Source: Pseudomonas silvicola | GTDB taxonomy: Bacteria > Pseudomonadota > Gammaproteobacteria > Pseudomonadales > Pseudomonadaceae | Length of the DNA: 64,000 bases | Reading direction: 5' to 3' | Assembly: GCF_026651855.1 (NCBI RefSeq) | Contig: NZ_CP093281.1 | Location: 124,001 to 188,000 of the forward strand | Shown here: piece by piece, positions 40,779 through 51,449 of the stretch | Layout: each line of letters begins with the position of its first letter | How positions within the stretch are numbered: position 1 is the stretch's first letter | Position numbers and translations under genes: made by a program | The notes under the pieces: generated by a model | The model's input: only the letters and a program-made list of their open reading frames with translations | Database searches by the model: none | Told to the model about the DNA's origin: nothing

Positions 40779-42466
40779 TTTCCTTCAGGCCGGATAATCA
40801 GGGAGAGCTGAATGAACTGGTTCATATCTGCATAAAGCGACAGGAAGCGGTTGAGCATCTCGCCGAACAGGTGTATATCGCCGTCACCAAACCCTGCTGT
40901 CGAGCGTCACCTCAATGTCGAGACCGCGCAGCAGGTAACCAGACTCAAACCGCTGCAGACGGTGATGCTGTACGTCAAGGATCGCATCCAGTTTGCGGTT
41001 GCAGAGTTCGTCATCCGCCAGTTGTACAGCGACAGCGTGCCGCGCAAAATCTGCGCTGGGGTCAGTCATAATACACAGAAGCCGAACCGAGGTGGCTCAG
41101 CACCCGCCAGTGAGCAATCCCCGCGGTGATAAGTTGCGAAGGCCGGACGAGTCAGATTGCGCCACCGATATCTGCAGCACCTGTTCGCAGCGGTCCAGCA
41201 GGGTGCTCTGCAGCGCACGACGCGGAAGCTGCCCGTTGGTGCCGGTGATACGCAGCGAGAGCGTATCGCGGAAGCTCCCTCCTCCCACTGCTGACCGCCG
41301 AGTATCGCCAGGTGTCGTGCATCCCGGTCACGCCTTTTCGAACGCGCGAAAATAGCGCTCAGGCGAGGCGTCGCATCATGCCGCCCCGGTGCCGGAAACT
41401 GGTGAACGGAACGTATTCAGCCGCACCGGTCAGCCCTGGAACCGCTGACCGCATCCGACCGAGTAAATTCGGTATGTCCGTCCTGCAGCGCCGCGCGCAG
41501 CAGGTACTCGCTCTCCAGTCCGTTAACCGTCAGCGGGTCTGCTTCCAGCGTGAACAGGTTAATCACCGGTACGCAGTGCAGTTTCAGCGAAGCATCGGTC
41601 ACCGGCAAATCACTCTGCCACGCCTCACTGAATACCACCTCAATATCAAACCCCGTGAGCCCGGGTGGAAGAGGGATAGCTTCCAGTCCGTTCAGGGTCA
41701 CAAAGCGAAACTTCTCCGGGAAGGTGAAGTACTCCAGCAGCAACTGATAGCCGCTGAAGGCGCTGTCACCTTTTGGCCATAGTCTGTCGTCCTCACCAAA
41801 TCCACCCGGGCTGAACCAGGCGTTGAGGGCGATCCGCTCCTGCTGCCCGGCCAGGCGGACGTATATCGCGGCCTGACGGCGGGTCAGCCTCTGATGCAGC
41901 GCGGTCGCCACGGGCACGTCTTCTCCCAGCCACAAGCTAAGATGGCGCAGGTCACACTGGCTCCAGTCCGCCTGCCCGCTGCTGGCTATGCGCAGACGCA
42001 ACACGGAACGTCCGTCCGGCTCGGTGCCCATGACCACGCCTGAGATTGACAGCGGATTAAGCGTAACCGGCTTTGTGGTGCGGTAGTGGCAGACAGTATT
42101 TTTGGGGCCTACCGGGCGGGAATACACCTCCAGCCCGGCGGGAGCAGTCCCCGCCATTTTCATTTTTGGCAGGTCAGGCGAGAGCGACACTATGCTCAGT
42201 GACGGGATAGTGCGCAGGTAATGCGGCCAGAGCATGCTGACCAGACCTTCGGTCAGCTCCGGCAGGTCATCATCAATCTTCTGACGCAGTCGACCGACGG
42301 AAAAAGCAAATCCTTCAAGCAGGCGCTCCACAAAAGGATCTGGCGTGCCTGCGCGGTCCAGGTTGAGCATGGCGGCGCGGTCAGGATGAGTTTCGGCAAA
42401 TTCTCTGGCGGCGTCGCGCAGATAGCGCATTTCGTTATCGTAATAACGCAGGGTTAAGTCTTTCAT
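40733..42466 (-). CDS. tssF: TssF, T6SS baseplate protein (frameshifted)
   Basis: Large baseplate wedge protein. The start MKDLTLRYYDNEMRYLRDAA and FVERLLEGFAFSVGRLRQKI, ELTEGLVSMLWPHYLRTIPS are near-invariant TssF features. The first 330 codons are intact; after 41440 at least six indels, with FESGYLLRGLDIEVTLDS and DIHLFGEMLNRFLSLYADMN recognisable near the end. Length about 578 residues, as usual. Located between tssA and tssG. Confidence 0.9.
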
Positions 42467-42485
42467 AAACGGGTTTCGTCTTCCT

Positions 42486-44054
42486 TTACGAAGTGGTCAG
42501 TATGGCAGCACGAGCGGCATCAATCCGGATAAGCGATGAAAGTAGTCTTTCCATCTCTGTGTGCGTCCTGGTTTTATCCGCTTCGCTTCGGCCTGCACGG
42601 CTGCGCAACAGCTTCAGCCTGCGGGACTGCACCTCAAACAACAGAGATGGCTCCCACTCGCCCAGCGTCATACTCTCTGCTTGCGTATCGAGCGCACATA
42701 GCAGATGAAGCGCCATTTCTGACCAAAATGCCGGCAAGTCTGGCCATCAGCAAACGTATAACCACTGCGCGAGGTGACGTGATGCCGGGCCGCTGCAGCC
42801 AGGCCAGCAGCCTCAATGCCTTCCCTGTCTGCCAGGTCAGTGGCCTCGCTCTCAAGCTGCAGCACATCATCTTCAGCGCCAGCAGTCACAGAGCCAGTCT
42901 CTGTTCCAAACACTCCAGCAGGCATCAGCACATGCTGCTGGATCCAGCCCATGGTGACCTCATCCGCAAACGGCATTCCATCACTGAAAGCCAGCGTTTC
43001 CAGCCCGTTGAGGCGCGACAGCAGGCCCTTAAGGTCGTCCTGAACAATCGCCGCCAGCGCCGCATTGCCCGAGCGCAGCTGCGCTTGGTGCTGATACCAC
43101 TGCAGGTCAAGCCAGAAGTGATTGCCGCCCCGGCTGAATAGGCTGTCGGCCTGCTCGGCCAGTTCGGCCCAGCTCTGCTGCAGCCACAGGCGTTTAAGCT
43201 GTGCGCGCTGGTCCAGCTTGGGTGGCTCGATACGGCTTTTGCCGTCGCCGGACAACGGTGGCAGTTGGCTGAGCGTGTCATGACGGATGGTTTTCATCAG
43301 CCTATGCGCGGCCAGCCATCCGCCTGGCTGATCGCGAAGATAAGCGGCCAGCGTTCGTGCCTGGTCCAGCAGATCACGCCCGGAACTGATAGCCGCCAGA
43401 GCGGGGGCGGCGGAAGCTGAAGACGACTGGGATGCGGGACCGTCTGCCGCCGTCTGGGGCACCACCGCATCCGGGCCGCCTGCCCTCAGCAACCTTGCCT
43501 CCAGCGCGCTGTAAAGGCCACCAAGGCCGGCCCCGCCCTGCGCTCTGCATACGTCATCAATCGTCAGCAACGCCGCCACGGTACGCTGCGCCGTTGCGGT
43601 CGTCACTTCAGGATATAGTGTCAGCGTATCCAGCATGCGCGCGCTGGCGGGAAAGCCCAGCGCCGCCTCACGACTGCGCGCCCGTTGCGGATGCAGAGCA
43701 TCACCGAAGCGCTGCAGCAGGCCGGCAAGCAGGGCCAGACCGTCTGCAAACCCGTCTTCACCGTTCTGTTGCAGGCGCGCCCAGCAGTACCAGACTGCCA
43801 CGCGGATATCTTTGGCTTCCGTCGTCAGTACCTGCTCCGCCAGCGCACAGATAAGCGCCGTATCCGCGCCAGACAAACGGTTCATCTCCTGCTGCATCTG
43901 CTGGAATGCATCGTTGTAGGTCGGGTCTTCGCCTGCTGCTTGGGTGCCCGCCAGGTTTCAGCCACGGCTCCCACAGAGAAACAGACTCAGTAGCCAGCAC
44001 GTGAAGATGGTCAGCATTCGCACCGCAGGCATTAATCAGGGATTGCAGGGTCAT
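42486..44054 (-). CDS. tssA: TssA, T6SS sheath-assembly protein (frameshifted)
   Basis: TssA-type protein that primes and follows sheath/tube polymerisation. The start MTLQSLINACGANADHLHVL, then an ImpA_N domain (LATESVSLWEPWLKP; MNRLSGADTALICALAEQVL; DIRVAVWYCWARLQQNGEDG) and a VCA0119-type C-terminal region (SLFSRGGNHFWLDLQWYQHQ; LLRSRAGRSEADKTRTHTEM). Indels near 43930, 42820 and 42715. Start is 24 bp after the tssM stop with ribosome site AGGAAG. Confidence 0.87.
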
Positions 44055-44077
44055 GAGTCTTCCTCGCTGACAAAGTT

Positions 44078-47000
44078 TCATCCGGCACGTCCGAGCGTCA
44101 CTGATAATGAATATTTCCGCCGGGAGCGTGAAGTTGCGCAGCTTCAGCAGCGCCAGCGGCCCTTCCCCCGCTTCTGTTCGCAGAATGTAGTTCAGCGGGC
44201 GGCCGTCGGGAGCCTGCCAGGAGTGAGCCGCCAGCTGCTGCGGATGCCCGGATTGGCGCTGACCTGAGCCTTATCCAGCAGGCGAATCAGGCCCCAGCTC
44301 CCTGGCATATCACCATACTGGCGGGTGCCGGCCTTCGTGCTTATCCAGCTCAGTGATGCGCCGGGCGCTTCAGTGTCAGCCGGCCAGGTGAAGCGTTTCC
44401 ACACCGGCTGCTGATTCATGTAGGTGAGCTTCTGACTGTCAATAATCAGGTCAGTCTGCATCACGTCTGCTGCCGTACCGGGGCGCAGTTCAAAATGCAG
44501 CCCGGCCTCTCCATTGGTGAACACCACGTCGGAAATCCGGCTGAGCTGATTAAGCGCCTGCAGAAAGGCCGGGTTAAACGTCAGCCCCTGGGCGTTGATA
44601 CTGTCCGGTACCCAGCGGGTGCCTTCGCGGTGCAGCACGCCGCTCAGACGCGACTGCAGGAAGCGGGTGATGCGTCCGTTGTCCGCGTTCAGGTATTTCG
44701 CCAGCAGCGGCAGTGACACCTCACTGCTGACATTTTTAAACGGATAACGGCCGCCAAATGCGCTGTTCCACTCGTTCACCACCGACTGCTGCCACTGGGC
44801 GTTCAGGCTGCCCGCAGCCGGCATCAGCACCTGCTGCCAGGCCTGCTCCATCGGGCGCACAAACACCGTCTGCCCGAAACCGCTCCACTCCTGCCCCAGC
44901 CCGGCGGCGACCAGGCTGCCGTAATCACGCGTGTCAGTCAGGTCCACGGTTTTCCCCTGAAATACCGTCTGCGCCAGCGTCTGCGTCATGGCCTGCGGGT
45001 CTGCCGCGTTGGTGACCTGCTGCAGGCGCAGACGCACCTGAGTCACGCGCGTCAGGAAGGTGCGCAGGCTCATACTGCTGCTGCCCTGACTGTCAGTCAG
45101 CGCCAGCAGCGGGCCGAAAGTCGCATCGAGTGGGCCGCTCGGGCCGCTGTTCTGGTCAATGGCAGGGCGCTTTTCCCGACTGACTGCGTTCTGCAGACTT
45201 CCCAGCGAGTAGCAATGGCATCCCCACTCTGCCCGGTCCGCCCCTGCATGAGGGTGTTCATCAGCGCCACTCAGCGGTGACGGCGCACATCTGCCATCAG
45301 TGTGGCTGGTCAATAGCGTCGACAATGTCGGAGTGGTTGCAGGCGCAGGCTGTTGAAATTCAGCCAGGCGGCGCTGTAGTCAGAGAAGTAACGGCTGGTC
45401 AGCCTGGCTTGCAGTGCGTCCGGTGATGCTGCCTGGTTGGCCTGCGAATTGTCACCCAGCACCCAGTCCATCTCTTCCTTGCGCTCGCGAGCCACTTTTT
45501 CAATGGCAGGTTTCACGCCGTCTTCCCAAGCCTGCCGGGTAAACATCCCCGGGACTACTTCATCGGTCGTGAACAAACGCGCCGTGTCGGTATCGCCGGT
45601 CATGTCTGACAGGCGCATGTCAATATGCCAATCGGGCTACCTGTGAGCATCCGCTGGTACTGGCGGGTTTCGCTTTGTTGGTTACCCCATCTGCCGCACC
45701 AGCAGGGCGCGTACCTGACTGACAAGTTCATCATCGATCTTTAGCGCCCACTGCGGATGTGTACGCAAACTCTTGCTGTAGAAGGCCAGCAGCGGTGCAC
45801 CTTCTCCCTGCCAATAACTGTCAGTCACGCCTTCACGCTGCGCCCAATCCCGTATCAGTGCATGACTAAACCACTCCTCATTCATTCGTTCCGGTCGCGC
45901 CAGCATCAGTAATAGTTTGAGCTGGGTGTAAGCGGGTCTTGCAAGCTGCTCGCGAAGTGGACTATCTGGCGGCAATGCGGCTATGGTTTTCAGCTTGGCC
46001 TTAAGGTGAATTGCCGCCGCATCACGCAGCAACGGCAGTGCGACATTACTGTATCGCTCCCAAAGTGCGTGGAGTAGCGCATCATTTTGATTTAGCCCGG
46101 TGAAGTCATACCACGGCACACCGTGAGCAGACCGATTTTGCAGGCGTTCGATTCCCGCTTGCAATTCAGCGAGTGCACTCAGCCGCTGCTCAATCCCAAC
46201 ACTTTGAGACGCGCGAGTAATCTGATCCTGTGTCGTAGCAATAATATTACGGTTGTAAATAAACGAGATAATTATCCCAGCAGCCCAGAGCACCATAAAT
46301 GCTGAACTAATAATGCATAATACCTGAGGCCATCCCAGACGATGTTTTACCGGGCGTAATCCCACAGGTAATGTTGAAAGTGAAGCAAGTAACGAATCCC
46401 AACACGTGTCTTTTCCCCAATGATGTTTAACCTCTCGGGCAGACTCCATTGCTGAAGGGCTAAACATAATCCCTGCAACGGGTAACGGACGATGCGGATT
46501 CAGCAACTCAGTCAGAGACTGGCTAATACGCCTCGCTGACAGGGAGAGCTCAGATTTCAAAGCAAGCAAGAATGTGTACTGAGGATCAATACAGATTTGC
46601 TGAATTCCTTGCTCTGTCAATTTAGAGGCCAATGTAAGTAGTTGCGCTTCAATAGCCTTCGATGTTGCTCGGAATGGCAATAAGCAACCGACAGACTGTG
46701 TAATTCTTCCTGAGCAGTCACCAGCCGGATGTAACGACCACACAATAAGCAGCAGTCTCCATCCTAATAATTCATAACGAGAGGTAATTCTTCGGGAGAG
46801 TATCTATTTCCTGTGGTGATAACATGTCGTCGGATGACGCTGTAATCCAAAGCAGGAGCGACTCAGAGATGATGTGCTTGACCCAAATCAAAGCATCAAT
46901 CGGTTGATGGCATAATGCCTTAATCTTGCTGAACCAGTCATTATCCAAAGGCTGATCTGTATCTCCTCCCCACAACAGCACCGTACCTTGATGCTCTAGC

Positions 47001-47406
47001 CAGAATTGACTGCTAATGCCGGGGGCGAGTTGTTCCACATCCAGCTTACGCCCGGTGAGCATAATAATGGTCACTTTCCTTCGCCAAAACGACCAAACTG
47101 ATCGCCTAGTGCCAACGAGTTCAGATATGGCGACACTAGAGCGGAGTTTCTATTCACTTGCTGTGTTTATTATTTTTAACAGAGACATGATTATCATTAC
47201 GCCCTTGCAGATGCTTCTAATTAAAATCATCATATCTTGAAAAAAATAAAACATAATCCAATGAGCGTAAAACTTGCTGAAACGTTAACAGGCCAATTCT
47301 TTCACCAAAACGATAAATACCAGGCAATCGCAGTGAGGCACAAGAAAATAACGCTATAACGATCTATCCAGTGCCTATCACTTCCTTTATTCGATGTGTT
47401 CATCAT
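44078..47406 (-). CDS. tssM: TssM (IcmF-like), T6SS inner-membrane protein (frameshifted)
   Basis: Inner-membrane core of the TssJLM complex; about 1,100 residues from ATG 47406 (MMNTSNKGSDRHWIDRYSVI) with the first helix IFLCLTAIAWYLSF and a second near WPQVLCIISSAFMVLWAAGI. The cytoplasmic segment HQGTVLLWGGDTDQPLDNDW sits where the TssM GTPase-like domain is expected, but I find no Walker A GxxxxGK[ST]. The C-terminal IcmF/DUF1215 part from 45325 to 44192 is intact (WQQVLMPAAGSLNAQWQQSV). Indels near 47290, 47100, 46750, 45680, 45620, 45330 and 44190. Confidence 0.85.
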
Positions 47407-47466
47407 TTATTCCCTGTTGCACAATCATTAGTTTTCATCATTCCATTTTCTTTACTAATTCGTGTA

Positions 47467-48548
47467 TCACGACTGAGTTGATAGCCCCTCAGGCGAAACT
47501 ATTGTGGCCCACAACGGTGCGTTGGTACGATTACCACTCAAGATCAATTGCGCTTTTCCATTTCTGCAGGAATTGTGCGGCGCAGGCGATGGCAACCCAT
47601 GGAGCAGAACAACCAGGATATCCCAATATTGCATCAAGATTATTTAAGTCCTGCCCAATATTGATTGGACTATTTACAGCTTTTAATGCCGAGGCAACAG
47701 CAATATTATGTTCCGAATGGATACCAACCAGCCAGCCAGACTCTATACTTTCACCCGTTATGGGAACCCATTTCAGGAGTGCGCAATAGCATATTCCAAA
47801 TCTTTCGTCTGTATGATATGACTATTTCCGGATGATAACCATATGATCGGTAGATTATGGATGAGGAGTGAATGACCGAGCAATCAGCCGACAGTACTTC
47901 TGAAGTTCCCTCAGGATGTTCGGGTTCAATCTGTGCGGCTAAGACTAAGAGCATTGTTTTCATTACTGCTTTGATCTATCCATTGGTCAATGACGGCAAG
48001 CCCGGCACCTGAAATGAGCGTAACGGGTTGAGCTATGCTAATGTCATCCCAGCACTGCCTAAAAGTACTCTCTATCTGATGACTATTCAGGTGACTCTCG
48101 CATTCAAGTAATACAGCAATAGATGTTTCTTCTGACATCATGGCAAGGATTGGGCTGAGTTCTTCCAGCACTTTAGCGTACCCCCGCTTCAATAATTGCT
48201 CTACGGCTTCTTCATTATTTCTGATTAAACGACTGTGTCGGACACCCCGGTATCCCAACCATGATGGCTGTGTTTTCAATGCCGCTTTTTTTTGGCTCAA
48301 AGCTTCCCACTGTAAGTTACCTTGAGTATCAGCGTCAGTGCGGAACGCAGTAAGAAGACTTAATCCATAGACATTTAAATAACGCTGCCGCGCTTTAGTT
48401 CTCGATTGAGTTGTTTTTCACGTAACCGATCACTGTTTATAGCTGCATTGAATTGTCCTTTAAACCAGGCCAGACGGAAAAACAATAGGAAAGCCCAACC
48501 TAAAAAAGGCAATTCCAGCGCGTTCTCCCAAAATATTATGTTGCTCAT
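47467..48548 (-). CDS. T6SS-associated membrane protein of unknown function (frameshifted)
   Basis: Accessory protein often found just upstream of tssM in enterobacterial T6SS loci; role unknown. The start MSNIIFWENALELPFLGWAF contains one membrane helix (FLGWAFLLFFRLAWF), then a long cytoplasmic domain with SWLGYRGVRHSRLIRNNEEA, VEQLLKRGYAKVLEELSPIL, PVTLISGAGLAVIDQWIDQS and LLLVLAAQIEPEHPEGTSE. The last third is badly shifted; GYPGCSAPWVAIACAAQ and IVSPEGLSTQS are legible near the end. At least eight indels. Starts 7 bp after the PAAR gene. Confidence 0.65.
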
Positions 48549-48555
48549 GTCCGGT

Positions 48556-48946
48556 TTAGAGATCTTCATCATTGATGGCGTAATTTATGCCAACGATTAT
48601 CATGATGAGCAATATTAAAAGCCACACCCACCATTTGGCGCCACCGGCAATTGCAGGTGATGGTATTTTGAGATTGACTGGCATATTTACATCGCCGTTG
48701 CTGATGGTAGGCTTGATATCAAGCTGCACCCACATGCACAACGATGCCCATGAAATGCCACCGGTCGCCCGTAGTCTTTGTAGGTTGCATGGCCCTCTGC
48801 GATAACATTTTTACCGTGCTTAGGGCAGTCAACAGGATCTCCCACTCGCGCAGCACCTACACCGATGAAACATCATCTTCATTGAAGCACTTAATACCAG
48901 AGCCGCCGCCGGTATGTTTTATCACCCAGCCGAATAATATTTTCAT
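48556..48946 (-). CDS. PAAR-domain spike protein with C-terminal membrane helix (frameshifted)
   Basis: PAAR proteins sharpen the VgrG spike. The N-terminus from ATG 48946 reads, across two frames, MKIIRLGDKT then TGGGSGIKCFNEDDVSS; VGAARVGDPVDCPKHGKNVI and ACGCSLISSLPSATVNMPV supply the Cys/His zinc-tip positions. It ends in a hydrophobic segment WWVWLLILLIMIIVGINYAI followed by NDEDL. About 128 residues. Indels near 48935 and 48860, 48715. The terminal helix is unusual for a bare PAAR and suggests a membrane-acting effector or chaperone-dependent pre-effector (inference). Confidence 0.78.
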
Positions 48947-49099
48947 TATTAAATATACCTTTAATAAATTAGTTAAATAAGAAACTTGTCACTAAATAAA
49001 ACAATTTGAGGATTATCTGAAATAAAAATTACCGACTGAATGACGTTGTATTACCGCTATAGCACAACATGAATGACATATTCTTTCTGATGAAACCAT

Positions 49100-50132
49100 T
49101 TAATGCGTCAGCGGTCTGCCCGTCACCTGATCCGGTGCTTCTTCTTCGCTAGCCGTGCAATCAGCGCCTCACCCGGTTTTTCCGGCGGAATATTGGCTTC
49201 GCGGGCCTCCACCCATCCCGTCCCATTCCAGGCAAGGTGCGGGCGGTAGCGGAACGATGTCGTTGATTTCAGGTACGGTGGGATGGGCGTAAGAGTAACC
49301 TGACAGTATCTTCCAGATAGCCTTATAGCGCCGTGCGCGTTCGGGGTCTTTTTGCTGGCCTAGATAATAGAGCCTGTCTGTAGGCTCGGGACCGTAAAAT
49401 CCTTCTTCTAAAAAGCTTGCTGAGCTTGAATTACCTGCCGCCACCCCGAGCTGGAATGCATGCAAAGCCTCTGAATACTTTTTATCAATTGTAAGGCTAG
49501 CCCCCAGCTTTTACTGCTGCTTCGCCATTCACCTTGCTCAGCTGCGCATAGCAACATCTGTTTTTGCAACCTCGGGGGCAATGTCGATGGGATCAGGTTC
49601 TCAACCCACGCAGAGCGTGCCCAGAGCCTCCCTTCATCAACCATGCCCGAGTATTAACGCAGCGCCATGGCTATACCGCTGCCACCAACGCCGCGCTGCA
49701 GATAGATGGCGATAAAATAGTAGCCGCTGGCGACTCCGGCATCGATAAGCTGCTGGCTGAAACGGCGTCTTTCTGATGCGAAGTCGCCCAAAACGCCCGC
49801 GCAGCACCCGTTTCTGCAGGTTGATGGTGGCTTTGGCGTAGCCGTTTCAGCCGCATACGTGAAGGCGAAACCGCGTTCCGGTCTATGGCCTTGTCCTGCT
49901 TAAGCTGGTTGTTCACCTGCAACCAGCGGGCGTATCTGAACAGCACATCAGCCTCCGCTTCCGGCCCCGAGAATAATCTCATTGTGTCTGCAGGTGAAGG
50001 CCAGCCCGGTGCTGGCCCCGCCGAAAGGCGGCGGGATGTCACTCATGTTTGTCTGAGCAGAGGCTTTGTTATCGCACCCTACCAGCTGACAGAACATCAG
50101 TAGCAGCGTGTCGCTGGCTATTACCTTTTTCT
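49100..50132 (-). CDS. Sel1-repeat/DUF6396 lipoprotein A, truncated copy
   Basis: Fourth member of the Sel1-lipoprotein family here. The leader after 50132 reads KKVIASDTLLLLMFCQLVGC (lipobox), but the start ATG is read as CAG, one T short. Body: SERRRFSQQLIDAGVASGYY, FIAIYLQRGVGGSGIAMALR, FLEEGFYGPEPTDRLYYLGQ, SYAHPTVPEINDIV. It ends TGRPLTH shortly after the LIARLAKKKH motif, so about 75 residues of C-terminus present in copies B-D are missing. Many indels. Not immediately behind a PLD gene; possibly an orphan immunity gene. Confidence 0.68.
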
Positions 50133-51449
50133 GGTGCTCTCCTGCTGTTGAAGAAACGACTTACGCTGTCCCTGGGCCTCGCCCGGATAACGCCACGTCA
50201 CGGACTGTTCATTCTTCGTGCCTGTCAATGGCCCAGGGGCGGGGCTGAACGCGTGTTATGCGGTCGGCCGGCATCGTATCCCCTTCCCTGAAGTAACGCA
50301 CATCTTCCGGGCCTGTTCCGCTGTCCGGTATCCAGGCCGTCTGCCAGTAGCCGCTTCTCGGGCAGGCTTCTCCGCTGTGGCACAGCAGAAGCGACGCGCT
50401 CTGTTTATCAAAGTCCGGGGATTCAGGCAGCGGCCTGCCGGTCGTCGGGTTCAGGTGCTTCTTCTTCGCCAGCCGCGCAATCAGCGCCTCACCCGGTTTT
50501 TCCGGCGGGATGTTGGCTTCGCGGGCCTCCAGCCACTTCAGTTTGCCGTCCCATTCCGGCAAAGGCGCGGGCGGTAGCGGAACGATGTCGTTGATTTCGG
50601 GTACGGTGGGATGGGCGTAGGAATAATCCGCCAGTATATTCCAGATAGCCTCGTAACGCCGGGAACGCTCGGAGTCTTTTTGCTGGCCAAGATAGGAGAG
50701 CCTGTTAGTCGGCTCTGGGCCGTTAAATCCGTCCTTTAAATAACTTGCCGAAGAAGAGTCCCCCGCGGCTACCCCTAACTGATATAAACGCACCGCTTCT
50801 GGTGCATTTACGATGCTTGTAAATAACTACCCATTATCATCGCGGCCTCTCCCTCTCCCTGCTCAGCAGCACAGAGATACATCTGTCTGGCAACCTCCGG
50901 GGCGATATCAATCGGCTCAAGTTTTTTGCCCAGATACACCTGTGCAAGAGCACTCCCTTCATCAGCCGCCTTACGATAGTAACGCAGCGCCATTTCCTCA
51001 TCTACTGCTTTAGCCACTGCAGCCCCCGTGCTGCGAATGAATAACGATAAAGTGAGCCGCTGGCAACTCCGGCATCAATAAGCTGCTGGCTGAAGCGGCG
51101 TCTTTCCGAGGCTGTCAGCCCGAAGTGCCCGCGCAGCGACCCGTTCTGCAGATTGATGGTGGCTTTAGCCTTAATTCCGTTCTCGGCTGCAAATCCGGTA
51201 GAGACGGCCGACCTCAGTATCGACCTCTTTGTCCTGCTTCAGCTGGTTGTTCACCTGCAGCCAGCGGGCGTATCTGAACAGCACATCAGCCTCAGCTTGC
51301 GGCCCCGGAATGAACTCTTTTTTACAGGTAAAGTCCAGTTGCTTATTAATATTGGCATCCATAGAAATGTCCTTATTACCGACAATTGCGGTATTCCTTT
51401 GGTCACAGGATGTGATTAAGAAGCAGAAAATAAGAAACAATGCGCGCAT
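50121..51449 (-). CDS. Sel1-repeat/DUF6396 lipoprotein B, probable immunity to PLD effector 1 (frameshifted)
   Basis: Signal-II peptide MRALFLIFCFLITSC, then an N-terminal domain unlike copies A and C, Sel1-type helical repeats (EEMALRYYRKAADEGSALAQ; APEVARQMYLCAAEQGEGEA) and the shared C-terminal domain (IWNILADYSYAHPTVPEIND; LKWLEAREANIPPEKPGEAL; CPRSGYWQTAWIPDSGTGPE). The ATG overlaps the PLD1 stop (TAATG), i.e. coupled translation. Expected to be a periplasmic-facing immunity protein for the adjacent phospholipase, as Sel1 proteins are for Tle5 effectors. Where copies C and D stop (GEA-TAG), this copy reads CAG and runs on. Confidence 0.78.

Noticed and set aside
40409..41782. Plus-strand open frames of 90-220 codons in the tssF/tssG region
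   Set aside because: Antisense to TssF and TssG; low-complexity Arg/Ala/Pro-rich translations typical of shadows.
46123..47240. Small plus-strand frames inside tssM
   Set aside because: Antisense to a continuous TssM protein on the minus strand.
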